From: Portulaca oleracea
Taxonomy: Eukaryota > Streptophyta > Magnoliopsida > Caryophyllales > Portulacaceae
Reading direction: 5' to 3'
Length of the DNA: 64,000 nucleotides
NCBI GenBank assembly: GCA_029582165.1
Contig: CM055874.1
Location: 2,554,114 to 2,618,113, forward strand
Below are positions 23,630-34,746 of this stretch, in pieces. A program made the position numbers and the translations under genes. Numbering within the stretch: the stretch's first letter is position 1; each line of letters starts with the position of its first letter. The notes beneath the pieces are model-generated. The model did no database searches. It saw nothing but the letters and a program-made list of their open reading frames with translations, and was not told the DNA's origin.

Positions 23630-25079
23630 CTGTGCAGTAAGATAAGATGTCAGGTTTTTGTATATTGCCTGAGCTGCCTGTTTGTTACACGAGTCTTGTA
23701 ATATTGTATTTCGCAAGCAATGAGAGCTTGTAATATTTGCCGTAGCAATAAACTTGTTCTCAATGTCTCGAGAACTGGATGGAGAAACTGTACCACGAGA
23801 AAGTAGCAGATGAATAACAATAAATGAAAAGAAGAGTTTAGGTTGGTACATGATGTGCAAGCAGTCACGAAACGCCTTGGGTGACTCTCAATTCATTACA
23901 AGTAGCAATGACCGCCGTTGCTTGATGTGAAAATTTAGGCCAAGTTCCCTTAATAAATGGTATGATTATCCTTATTGCTCACCTAAGTTTTCTCTAATTT
24001 GCTACTCTCTCCATTTCGAATCTCTCTCCCCAGAATAATCTGCACGTCGCTTTTTTTATCTCCAAATACTCTCCTCCGTTCTCATTGGTATTCCGTTGCC
24101 TCTGAGCCTTCTGCGTCTCTCCATCTTCAACTTTGAAACTTCAGCTCTAAGAACTTAACTATTTTCTCAACCATAGTCACCATGATTTTGATTTCGTGTC
24201 AAAATTTTGTAATTTCTTGGGTGAAAATTTTAAATTTTCTACCAAATAAAGTCTATAAAATTAGATTCATTGGTCATCTTTGTTCATCTAAGCTAAAGAA
24301 GTCATGGGAACTCTTACACCTTCAACGCCTGACCTAAATATGTTATTTACAAGTCCGATAACATATAAACAACTATTTTCTCAACTATAAGTTTATTAAT
24401 ATTATTACAAAATTCATCAATAATTTTTTAACAGTTATCAAATATTTACAAAAATTCATCATATAAAAAAATGATATATTTCATATGTGATGCACGGTAC
24501 CTATATAGATACATCACACTGGACATAATAATCTGTGGGAGTAATACTATTAAATTATTTATTATTTATCTACAAAAGTCCAATAAAAAGTTGATTATCT
24601 TCCACTCAAGTCACAACTTTTTTTTCTTATTACAGAAAGAATTTCTCTGAATTAGAGTGTCAGCAATTATGCTGGGGTTGTAGCTGTTTTGTAAGGTTTA
24701 GGTAAAATCGTGGGGTTTTCCATCCAATTTTGATCATCTTCATTGACAATTTAATCTCTCACTCTTCAGATTTGGATATTTGCTTCATACATTAGATTGA
24801 TCTCATCTTAATGCCATTATAGCATATTTCCCAAAAACATTTCATTTTTCTTTTTTATGAAATTCTCCCACTTTTCTTTTAATTTGTCTGTTGCAAATTG
24901 AAACTTTACCTACTTTAATTGCTTTATGATGAATGCATTTAGTTTCTTTCTGGCACATCATAGAATTACAAGACATCCCAACTGAAAATGACGAAAAGAA
25001 AAACAAGATAATGACAATAGTTTTGGGACTAGTTATTACAAGAAATAAGAACTATGGATATGATCTTTCTGATGTATAG
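23630..25079. other. DPE1 3' flank and gene-free spacer
   Basis: 23630-23900 is probably the DPE1 3' UTR (AATAAA-like AATAAAC at 23746). The rest is AT-rich with no gene, RNA or element that I can name. Confidence 0.4.
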
Positions 25080-25294
25080 TTATGTTCTTTGGTTAGGTTA
25101 TTTTCAGGTTTGGATAGATAAGTTTGGATAAGTTGGGATAAGTTATGATAAGTTATGATGTTTTTTTGGGAAATTGAGTTTTAAGAATGGATGTTTTTTT
25201 GGGGAATTGTGTTAGGTTTGGATAGGTTTGGATAAGTTTGGATAAGTTATGATAAGTTGGAAGAATTATATCCAACCTAACCAAATAACAGGGC
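25080..25294. mobile_element. Tourist-like MITE, TTGGATAAG subfamily
   Basis: The left end is TATGTTCTTTGGTTAGG and the right end CCTAACCAAATAACAGGGCC, inverted copies of each other. The inside repeats GTTTGGATAAGTT four or five times and carries TTTTTTGGGGAATTGTG. It is the same subfamily as 8521-8698. Confidence 0.7.
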
Positions 25295-25357
25295 CTATGT
25301 AAAATTTGTGAAATTAATTGATTGTTTTACCCTACGCCTTCTTAAAGTTATAAATGT

Positions 25358-25767
25358 TTAGGAAAATTCCATTTGGTAGACTTCAACTTTTGACTATTTC
25401 AAGTTGTCAATCACTTTTTAAACTATTTTAAGTGGTAGGCTTATTTTGAAAATTATTCCATCTCGTGAGCTACTTCTTGTACCGTTGTTAAAATATTGCT
25501 CGCAAAACTTTCCTCCTCTCTCAATTTCATTTAAAGTGCTTGAAATAATATCAATCTCACAATCGACTTACTTGAAATAATATCTAAAGTGTTGACAATT
25601 AAGAATAGTTTTTAAAGTGCTTGAAAACTTGGAATAATTTTTAAAATTTTCAAAATAAGCTTGTCATTTGAAATAATTTTCAAAATAAGCTCACCGTTGG
25701 AATAATTTCAAAAGTGATTGACAATTTGGAATAGGCAAAAGTTGAAGTTACCGAATGAAATTTCCCA
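25358..25767. mobile_element. Long-inverted-repeat element (foldback MITE)
   Basis: The two ends are imperfect inverted copies over roughly 95 bp. The left words GGAAAATTCCATTTGGTAGA, CTTCAACTTTTG, TTGTCAATCACTTTT and GGCTTATTTTGAAAATTATT are mirrored on the right as AATAATTTTCAAAATAAGC, AAAAGTGATTGACAA, CAAAAGTTGAAG and GAAATTTCCC. There is no coding frame, and the target duplication was not resolved. Pieces of the same family occur at 17345-17435. Confidence 0.65.
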
Positions 25768-26299
25768 AACATAAATTATATAACAAGTTTTAGTTAATTT
25801 TTGATAGGGTGATGATAAGTGTCTTGCCCCAAGACACTCCTTAAATGTCTTCACCCTTATAAAATCAATACTTATTATCGTTTTTAACCCCAATTTTTTT
25901 GACAGATACTATTAATTATCAATTATAAGAAGCTTGGAATGTGTTGGCTACGCCAACAATTAAAATTGACACCCTAACGAATGAACCCCATCCGTTGAGC
26001 ATATTTTAGACGTTTTTTTGTAAATTTTTAAAAATATGGATAAAAGTGTGATTTTATACAATTTATATATATTATTATAGTTATAGAAGTCAATCATGTA
26101 ACTTTTTTTCAATTTAATTCACAAATATATAGGTTTTCTATAATGACAAGACACAAAATATGTGTCTTGCACAAGACTTTTATCATTTCACTTTTTGATA
26201 AATATGCCAATTAAACCCTAAGATTGCACATATTTATCATATAGAAGCTTCCGACATCTATTGAGCATGTGATGCGCAGTCTATATTGTGTAGGACTTA
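25768..26299. other. AT-rich spacer
   Basis: No gene is seen. The word (G/T)TGTCTTGC(C/A)C(C/A)AAGAC occurs near 25820 and again near 26160 in related form, suggesting the decayed ends of a small element about 350 bp long (low confidence). Confidence 0.35.
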
Positions 26300-26557
26300 G
26301 GCCCTGTTCTTTTCTGCGGTTGGCAAACTGCGGTGCCACAGCCTACCGCAATTTGCCACAACCCACCATATTTTATGGTTTTACCGCAAATCATCATTTT
26401 TCTCTCTTCTCACTTTTCTCCTCTACTTTTTACATTCTCTCTTCTCACCTATCCCACATACCAATAACCTACCACAATTTCACCACACCCCACCACAATT
26501 CCACCACACCTCACCACACCATTCCACAATTAAAATACCGCATAAAAGAACAGGGCC
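26300..26557. mobile_element. Tourist-like (PIF/Harbinger) MITE, best-preserved copy
   Basis: The 258-bp element begins GGCCCTGTTCTTTTCTGCGG and ends CCGCATAAAAGAACAGGGCC, with perfect TTA duplications (26297-26299 and 26558-26560). It shares TGGCAAACTGC and TTTCTCTCTTCTCACTTTTC inside with 4296-4542. It lies about 400 bp downstream of the CYP96A stop codon. Confidence 0.9.
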
Positions 26558-26962
26558 TTAGTAGTATAAGTACATGTTGTAAGGCTATCAACAATAATTT
26601 AAGTTTTGATGATCATAAATTAATTAAAACTTGTTGTAAATGATTTAACTGATTTAAATAATTTTTTTAGTAACTTCACATATATTTATCAACAACAAAA
26701 ACATATGATTTATTAACTATACCGAAAAATATAAATAATAACCTAATTACATAAACATAAATATAAAATTATGTATAAAATATTATTTAAAATTAAGCAC
26801 AAAATGTGCATATATTTATGTGAAGTCCTACCTATAATATCATCCTAATACATATATAGATTAGCTAATACATAGATTACCATACTCAAAAGCTAGCAAT
26901 CTTATTGATACTTAAACATTCACACGTATATTATTCCATAACAAAACTTCCTGTATATATTC

Positions 26963-28477
26963 TCATTGAGAAGTACTGAGAACTTTAACCTTGAAACCAT
27001 GCTTCATATGCAGGATTATAGAGACATCCAGCACAACAGGGTGCCCTTCCACAGGTTGAATACTGTATTTGCTGCTAAGTATGGCAGCAGCCACCACTTT
27101 CATTTGCAAAAAAGCCATGTTTTTCCCAACACAAGTCCTTGGCCCTGCGTTGAATGCCAAGAACTTATACGACGGCTCGTGTTTGATCTTCCCTCGTTCA
27201 GTTATCCATCTCTCTGGCTTGAACTCGCGACAATCTTCTCCCCATATCGACTTCATCCTTCCCATGGCGTACAAACATATTATAATTTGCATACTCGGGT
27301 CCACTTTGTGACCACTTGGAAGTACGTCTTCTTCAATGGGGACTTTGGCTTCGAATGCCACCGGAGGATGAAGTCTTAGGGTTTCGCATAACGCGCCATG
27401 CAGATAAACTAACTTCTCGTTGAGATCTTCAATGTTTATCGTGTTCTTATTGTTGATTCTAGGAGTAATGGTGTGTTCTAGCTCGGATTTAATCTTGGAT
27501 AAAACTTGTGGGTTCTTGGAGAGAAGGTAGAAGAACCAGGATAAGGCAACACTGGTCGTGTCACGTCCTGCAATTAGAAAGTTTAGAAAGGTGTCTCTTA
27601 GAAATTTGTCGTCGTTGTTGACTTGGTCCATGTAGAGACTTATCAAATCCACTCCCGTGCAGAATTGATCATCGTTATTATTACGTAGTTTGGTGTTTTT
27701 TTCTTCTTTCTTCTTCTTAGATATGCATTCGTAGATAAAAGCATCTAGAGTTTCCCACCCTTGTTTATATTTCCTCTCTTGTCCAACCCCTAGCCACCTT
27801 TGAAGCTTCCAAACAAAACCCGGCATTGCATGGCGATACAAGATCGCCTCTTCTATGTCGTTCAGAGCCTTGGATGATGGTAAGCTTGGCAAATCCATGC
27901 ATAGAGTTCTTGGATCGTGATCCATGATGATAGTACAGATCGTGTCAAACGTGAATCTCTCGAACAAGTCTTGTAAATCGATCTCTAACCCTAGTTTGGA
28001 TGCATGATCTAGGACCGGGATCAAGCCGGTCTCAATCTTTTCCTGAGTTTTGTTGACCAAAAAGGTGTGGAATCGAGGGTGAGTGAGGAACGAGTGAGCC
28101 ATCTTTCGATGATACTGCCATAGATCTGAGTCAGTGTTGAAGATTCCATCTCCGAGGACCTCGAAGATTTCCTTGAACTTGGAACCCTTGGGGTAGTTTC
28201 GGAAGTTCTTGCTGAAAATGTGGTGGACATTGGTAGGGTCTGCGGTTCCTAGGAGCTTCATACGGGCGAACCACGGACCCTCGTATTGGAAATTCAAATG
28301 GGATTTCTGTAAGACTTGGTGGAAGTAGTCATGAACCCTAGGGAGGTTCTTAAGGAGAGTTGGGAGCATTCCTAAGATGGGCCAATTTGTTGGGAGATTG
28401 TTTTTGTTGTAGAAAAAAGTATAGTAAAAGAGGAAGAATAAGGAAAAGAAAGCTAGGGAAACTTCAAAGTAGCCCAT
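26963..28477 (-). CDS. CYP96A: Cytochrome P450, CYP96A-like mid-chain alkane/fatty-acyl hydroxylase
   Basis: This intronless gene of 504 codons has all P450 landmarks: an N-terminal membrane anchor (about 4-22); the LPTNWPILGMLP hinge; the I-helix AGRDTT (303-308); ETLR of the K helix (365-368); PERW (421-424); and the haem loop FNAGPRTCVG with Cys449. NWPILGMLP, EGPWF and FLAFNAGPRTC are typical of the CYP86 clan, and the single exon plus overall pattern fit CYP96A. The Arabidopsis member MAH1 (CYP96A15) makes secondary alcohols and ketones of cuticular wax in the ER. Other CYP96 enzymes have taken on different substrates, so the reaction here is inferred only at family level. A TATA box lies about 115 bp upstream of the ATG. 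No truncation or missing key residue is seen, so it should be functional. Confidence 0.9.
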   Translation of the reverse strand: MGYFEVSLAFFSLFFLFYYTFFYNKNNLPTNWPILGMLPTLLKNLPRVHDYFHQVLQKSHLNFQYEGPWFARMKLLGTADPTNVHHIFSKNFRNYPKGSKFKEIFEVLGDGIFNTDSDLWQYHRKMAHSFLTHPRFHTFLVNKTQEKIETGLIPVLDHASKLGLEIDLQDLFERFTFDTICTIIMDHDPRTLCMDLPSLPSSKALNDIEEAILYRHAMPGFVWKLQRWLGVGQERKYKQGWETLDAFIYECISKKKKEEKNTKLRNNNDDQFCTGVDLISLYMDQVNNDDKFLRDTFLNFLIAGRDTTSVALSWFFYLLSKNPQVLSKIKSELEHTITPRINNKNTINIEDLNEKLVYLHGALCETLRLHPPVAFEAKVPIEEDVLPSGHKVDPSMQIIICLYAMGRMKSIWGEDCREFKPERWITERGKIKHEPSYKFLAFNAGPRTCVGKNMAFLQMKVVAAAILSSKYSIQPVEGHPVVLDVSIILHMKHGFKVKVLSTSQ

Positions 28478-28590
28478 GGAATAATAAGGGTAAAAATAAA
28501 ATGTTAGGGTAGGACAAATTAGGAGTGTTTTTTTTTTTTTTTGTTATTAGGAGTTTGTATGGTTCATGTTTGTGTGAATTGAAGCCTCTT

Positions 28591-28598
28591 TATTTATA
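28591..28598 (-). promoter_or_regulatory. TATA box of the CYP96A-like gene
   Basis: On the minus strand the sequence is TATAAATA (then AAGAGGC), 114 bp before the ATG at 28477. That leaves a 5' UTR of roughly 80 bases, a normal plant arrangement. The poly-T of the plus strand at 28529-28542 falls in that UTR as a poly-A. Confidence 0.55.
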
Positions 28599-29156
28599 AT
28601 TAGGTTTGCAATAGGAGTCACACCTACATTAGACAATAATTGATTGTGAATTGGGAGTTGGATTGGTTGTTGAGTGTAGAAGTGGTGTTTAATGAAAAGA
28701 AAGATGGCCAGTTATTGATGTAGTATTTGCTAGGAATGTGTCAGTAATTAATGAAGTTGATGATTTGAGCAATATCTAAAACATTAACAATAGTTATCAT
28801 CACTATTGATCTCATATAAGGATCTACTATGTATATAGATTTAAACTTATCTGAGAAATAACACTATTTCGATCTGAAGAGATCAATTTTATATCATTCA
28901 TGAAAAAAAATTTAGAAATATTTTAGAGCTGAAAAACTTTTGAAGATAAAGGAACGTCACGTACTTCAATTGATGTATCATTTCAAAGTTGCGGTAAGAC
29001 AAACTTTTTCTTGGAATGTTTTCTCTAGGGTTTTAATTTGATACAATTAAGTGGTCATACTATAGAGTGATTTTTTAACACCAATACGAATTATAATAAT
29101 TTATTGAATGGTACACATCCGCATGGATAAATTAGACATGCATTAAAGAATTTCTT

Positions 29157-29222
29157 TATATTATATTATATTATATTATATTATATTATATTATATTATA
29201 TTATATTATATTATATATATAT
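29157..29222. repeat. (TTATA)n microsatellite
   Basis: About twelve TTATA pentamers run directly into the left arm of the element at 29224. Confidence 0.95.
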
Positions 29223-29223
29223 A

Positions 29224-29755
29224 AGAAAATTGGATTATAATAATCCCAATTTTTGCAAATTGGATAGCGATAATCCCTACTTTCAGTTTGTATTCTGGTG
29301 GTCCAAAAATAATAAAATTATATTGTAGTGATACCAAATCTACCTCCAAATTCTTTTTATTTTTTTTCTTTCCTACCCAATATTGTTTTTGTTTTTTTCA
29401 TTCCTGCTCCCAGAAAGTTAATGAAGTATAGTTACTAAAACAAATTTTAAATTATTTTTTTGAGACTTCGAGCAATTATTATAACTTTTTAAAAGAATTA
29501 AAACTGAAAAAATCATAAAAAGTTGTAAAAAAATTGAAAAAAATTGGGAGAAACGCCGTAAATTCATTAAAAATCATGGTAAAGTGTTATACTAAGTTTT
29601 GAATCAAACGCAACACAAAACCTATGATATTTAGAGTATACTCTCGATGATGTCCCACTACAATCCAATTTTATTTTTTTGGACCACCAGAATCTAAATT
29701 GATAGTAGGAATTATTGTTGTCCAATTGTAAAAGTAGGTATTATTAAAATCCAAT

Positions 29756-29758
<3 letters not shown>
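29224..29758. mobile_element. Long-inverted-repeat MITE inserted in a TA-rich site
   Basis: The left arm (about 29226-29303) and right arm (about 29680-29757) are inverted copies over some 78 bp. Matching words are AATTGGATTATAATAATCCC / TATTATTAAAATCCAATT, CAAATTGGATAGCGATAAT / ATTATTGTTGTCCAATTG and TCTGGTGGTCCAAAAATAA / TTATTTTTTTGGACCACCAGA. The element is sandwiched between (TTATA)n and (TA)n, which hides any duplication. A related arm fragment occurs at 63735-63840. There is no coding potential. Confidence 0.7.

Positions 29759-29760
<2 letters not shown>

Positions 29761-29800
<40 letters not shown>
29761..29800. repeat. (TA)20 microsatellite
   Basis: This pure TA run abuts the right arm of the 29224 element, followed by ATTAATTAATTAATTAA. 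Confidence 0.95.
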
Positions 29801-29805
<5 letters not shown>

Positions 29806-31319
29806 TTAATTAATAACCGTCTTAAATTGACCATAGGATGTGTACTCTTCATGATATAAAAGAATTAAAATGTTTGAAAAATAATAAAGCATACATTTCT
29901 TTTATAGAAATAAAAATTAATGAATACGTAAATAATGTTGTTGGGCTTAATTATTGTGATTACGGGTAGGGTGAGTGCTTTTCCTTGAATAGATGGTAGC
30001 CAAATGCCCTTTCTCTCTTATCTAATTGTACCCTTAAACCTAGTGGCTTTGCAAGTTACGCTACGTACCCGCACCAAGCCTGCAATGTCTTTAATTTACT
30101 GTTCCATCCATTTTATATTAATTGTCATTTTTGAAAATTATACAATTAAAATTTTAAAAATTTTGATCATAAATATCTCAAAATATACAATAACTTGTTA
30201 TATAAAATTACTACCATTAAATTTGTAACAAAAATATTATCCTAAAAGTATAAAATTACAATTGTTGATAAAATATTATATAAGAAATTATCACTCAAAG
30301 AAGTATGTCACGATAATTGGATTTGACCTCTATTGAAAATAAGTTGTGTGAGAATAAGTTATGTCCGAAGATGTGAGAAGATTGTGCTAGCGCTTCCCCC
30401 ACTTTGCCGTAGGCGTGGAAGGCCTAAGAAGTCTATGAAGGAGGTGATGATTTGAAGACTGAAGTACGTAGGCTTAGTGCAGGACATCACACTGTATAAG
30501 GGTGTTTGGCGAGCTAGAATTAAGATAATCATATGAGGGGTGAGAGGTTGCCGGTAGAACGCATTACTTTGCCTTTACTCTGTTTCTCGTGCTCTCCTTG
30601 TGTCTATGTTTTTCCAATTATGTATGAGGCACTTGCTTAATTGCTCATTGCTTAGAGCACACAGGTATGCTTACCACGCACGCTCAATTATTCATTACTC
30701 GGAGCACATAGGTGTGTAGTTTTCTTTCCCATTCATTTTCTTGCTCTCTTGGTTTCCCAAACAGTTCTCCAAATGGTTTTCAAAAATGGTGTGGTTTTAG
30801 GTTCTCAAAATTCCTTTTTGCAAGTTGAAATCAACCTCTTTATGCATTTCTATGCATGAGCAAGACTGTCCACATCAAGATCCCCCAACCTGACATTAGG
30901 AGGACTATATTGAGAATTGTTGTTGCTATTGTTGTTTACCCTCACCATCATCATGATCATCATCATCATTATGGAAGAAAAGGTAGATATATCCTATTCC
31001 TCACAAATTTTGGGGAGGTTTCTAATTCCTCCCATTTTGGAGGATTGAAACCCCCAAGGGATTTCAATTCCATTCTAAAACAAATGACCAAATTTGTCGG
31101 ACGTCTTTGGAAAGATGGTCTGAGAAAAAAAAACACACAATATAGTCACTCATATAAGGTATTCTTTTGGCTCTTACAAAGCCTAGTTTCTTCTTTACTT
31201 GTCTTACAATTACAACTTATACAAATATACAATTGGCAATTCTTTGCATTCCCTAGGAGAAAAGATAGCCAACAGAAAATGCAAATGCAAGTAATAATTG
31301 ATCAGTGTTCTCCCTGAAA
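29801..31319. other. Gene-free spacer
   Basis: Nothing coding is supported. A 153-codon frame at 30856-31317 is His-rich (from a CATCAT run) and lacks any domain. 30095-30310 has the inside of a Stowaway-like element (TGTTCCATCCATTTTATATTA). About 30640-30715 contains two copies of a unit of roughly 45 bp (ATTGCTCATTGCTTAGAGCACACAGG / ATTATTCATTACTCGGAGCACATAGG), shown here as two phrases only. Confidence 0.35.
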
Positions 31320-34300
31320 CTATGAAGCTGCTGTCTCAATAGCTTGAATGCATTCAAACACACTTGCTTTTCTCGACATAGCAGCCATTAGAGCTTCATG
31401 AACTGCCTTGTTGTTCTTCACCAGAGAAGCAGCAAACAATACCTTTACAAAAACGGCCATAGGATAATTAACTAGTAATATATGAATATCAATATATCAT
31501 GCACATTAATTAGATGATGAGTAATTAAGTAGGTTGAAAAGCGAAGTTCCGGGGAACTTACAGCCCATCTGGTCAGGTTCTGTTGCTGATCTTTGCTCAG
31601 TGGTGGCTTACTCCTGTTTATAAATCTCTGCGCCCACAATGTCATTAGGAACTTACACTTATAAGCGACAAAGATGTTTCGACATTTGATTCCAAGTAGA
31701 TTTTGAGATGGGTAAGTAGGTCAGGAAGTTTAGGCATAGGTTCAGAATAGTGCTAAGAGTTATTACAAACCTGAAGGGTGAAGAGATCAGCGGATTGACC
31801 AATAACTTTGTCGTATGTTAGCCCTTCAGCTGCCAGCCCCGCCATTGACACAACAGCAAGCCTGACAAACATATAATCAATGTTGTGACACAAAATTTCT
31901 GAATGCAGGATATGTGATTGTCTTATGGATCTTCTTCAAGTCATTGATAATGTTAACATGGGCACATTGGTTGTAGAATAGCCAACCCATGTCACTCAAA
32001 CACTTCACTTTAGTTCAAGTTTAAAGAAGTGCACAAACAATGTATCAGAATTGGGATCGAATTTTGGAACAAATATGTGTAAGTCTAGATACCTGTCAAG
32101 TTCCTTTGCATCAAGCTGTCCACTGTAAATAAGCTTCTCCAACTTGTCATTGATGAGGTTTACATGCTCTTTTCCGATATCCAGCGAATAGTCCAGAATC
32201 GGCAGGCCAAGCAAATAGGCAACTGTGTAAGCGACAATAATATGTCAGAACAGAACTGTTACGAGCATTTTCAACAATATGGGATAGCGGTGAAAGACAA
32301 TGATCCTTGAATGTAATGTGTGAAGCAGAAAGGGACGACCAATATGACATATTCAGCATAATATGTTACCTAGGAAATGAGCTGCTTCATGTCTAGCAAT
32401 CCTCTCCTGATAATCAGGGAAAACTGTTGAGAATCCACTGATTGCTGCCTGCAGAAGCCTGCAACAACAGATGTTAACCATAATCTATGCACAACATGAA
32501 CATGATTTAAAGAGTTCATCCTCCTAGCTAGAAGAAACTATAAACAGACGAAATTTCATCCGAATGTTAAACTGCAAGGACAAAACCAAAGATATATAGC
32601 TAAATTCATAGTCTCTTACCCAGGAGAAATGCTCCCGACTGCCAAAACCACTAGAGAGATGCTTCCAACCAGATACGGCACAAAGAATCCCCAGTCCTTC
32701 AACAGGAAAAGGTTTAAAATGCCATCAGTTTTGAGATAATTAAAAACACTTTCGCATCAATTATTAGTGCCCGAATATGGAAATCGAATCTGCAGATGAC
32801 ATATTGGAAAGTGTCACACTAATCCATTCCTACCTGAACGAGCTAACTTGGAAAGTCTGTTCCTTTGATGGATATGTAGAAGTGGGGTAAGTAAGGTTAG
32901 GAGGTTCGAGTAGGTTTGGATATAATGAATTGTTTAAGTAAAAAAGATATGTAGGTTTGAACATGTTTAATCGTTTATGTAGCAGTAGATAGAAAAATAT
33001 TGTGGGTAGTTTACCCTTAAAAAGTATAGCACAACTGTATGAATTAGAATGCTAGCATTGTTCCTCCATCTCTTTATCCGTCCGTGCAATTAGTTTCAGG
33101 ACAAGTTCCTCTGTGAAGAATGTGTTATCACCATATCTAAATGGAGTTTCGCATATAAACTTTTCAAAATTCCAAAAGAGAAGAGTATGGAAGTTTCATA
33201 TGAGAATAAGAATGTTCCCCAGTACCATACTCAGATCACAATTGTAGATTCGTGGTTTGCTTATAAATGATGACTCAAGTACACCACAGTTCAGAATTTC
33301 AGTCAGAAAACCAGACAATTCAGTAACATCCCTTCTTGATAGCTTTAGTTATAGAGAAACAGAACAAGTATATCACACACAGATAGCTTAATAATGTAAA
33401 CAGGCACGTCATGGATTAACTTAACTACAGTAGAAAAGTCTTGAATTCAAAAAAGTTAGCATTCTAGTTTCTACTGAGATGCATATGCTAATAATATACT
33501 GAGAAAAGGCCTTCATAGACTCTCCGGTACTGCTTTCGAAAATGCTTCAAACATGAACAATTCCATTCTAGTTTCTACTTTCTAGAAATAGAATACTTTG
33601 TGCGAAAATGAAAATCAACTCAATTGACGATAATGAAGACATAGTTTACCCCTGGAAGTTGGCCAGCTAGAACAGCCAAAAATCCTGTTGTGCCCACCAC
33701 TGTAAATAGGAAAGCTGCCTGCATTACTGAGAATCATCACATTCATGAATACTTGACAGCAATTCATGCTCAAGCTACAAAAACAAACATCTGCTTAATT
33801 TCTAACTACAAACTTGAAGAACTTACATCATTTCTAACACTTGGGATGGCAAGATTCTCGGCGTTCTTTATTCCAAGCGACGTCAGCTCCCTAAGCGATG
33901 TCTGTACATCAAGAACGCAGACAACTTAATCTTTGTCAGGCAGAAAATATAAACATCTCCAAGTTATAATTAGAGCAATCAAAACAATGATGCATATGGA
34001 ATGATAAAGGGATTCCTACTGTACGACGAGATACATAAGGCTGAGAGCTCCATCTCTTGGCCCAACCACCTTCACTTAACTGATCAAGTGCCTCTTTGAC
34101 AGCATCACTGTCTTTCTGCACATAAATATGTGGGTGAATCCTCGGTTATCATTTCAGCAAAGAGTAGTATAGCAGGTATCATGCAACAACAGACAAGAAT
34201 ACAACTCCAGTAATCTAGTTTGTTTTAAGCCACTGCCCAAAACAATCACAGGATATAAAACCACACAAAATAACCATTGATAAGTGTTCCTTTTGTTAAC

Positions 34301-34746
34301 TTTCTCCCTTAGAATCAAATTCTGACTCCCAAATCTGTTGAGACTGAAATCACATTGGAAATAAAGGTGGGAGATTGTAGATACCCAGAAAAATCTAAAA
34401 GCTACCCAGATACTAATTTGCATTTTGGGTTTGTGGGTATTGATTCAATTCATGAGAGAGAGAGAGAGAGAGAGAGAACCTTTTGAAGGGCGGATTGAAG
34501 AGGGGTGAAATCAACGGCAGAGGAAGGTGCAGAGGAAGAGGATGCAGCAAAAACAACAGAAGATGAAGGGATAGTGAGTTTGGTAAGTTTGAAGATATGA
34601 AAATTTGGATGAAAAATGGTGGTGATGCGAGGGAGGTTCAGGTTGGGGTTAGAGAGAGAAGCAATGGGAGTGGGAGTGGGAGCGAATGCAACCATTGACA
34701 TACACATAACTTGTTCTTTGATCTCTCTAATCTGTCCACTGCACAA
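31320..34746 (-). CDS. Plastid M41-like metalloprotease lacking an AAA domain
   Basis: Ten exons (34480-34746, 34020-34115, 33827-33901, 33650-33718, 32620-32696, 32370-32458, 32093-32222, 31771-31861, 31562-31627, 31320-31442) join in frame to about 360 residues. After a Ser/Pro-rich transit peptide come two hydrophobic helices (about 148-167 and 172-192), then RHEAAHFLVAYLLG. Here HEAAH (218-222) is a canonical HEXXH zinc site of the FtsH (M41) type, followed by the M41-like helices ...DRLAVVSMAGLAAEGL. There is no Walker A/B module, so it is not a full FtsH. The same architecture is found in a plant family that, as I recall, includes Arabidopsis VIR3 (At1g56180), a thylakoid protein needed for normal greening. 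Intact zinc ligands suggest activity, though that is inferred. The first Met leaves a very short 5' UTR; Met14, Met16 or Met18 are alternative starts. It is divergent from the F-box gene. Confidence 0.85.
34454..34477. repeat. (GA)12 microsatellite at a splice donor
   Basis: The run touches the donor of intron 1 of the M41-like gene. On the minus strand the intron begins GT and goes straight into (TC)12, so length change could affect donor strength. Confidence 0.85.

Noticed and set aside
30856..31317. 153-codon frame with HHHHDHHHH
   Set aside because: The His run comes from a CATCAT microsatellite. There is no domain, no splice support, and it ends into the M41-like gene's 3' region.
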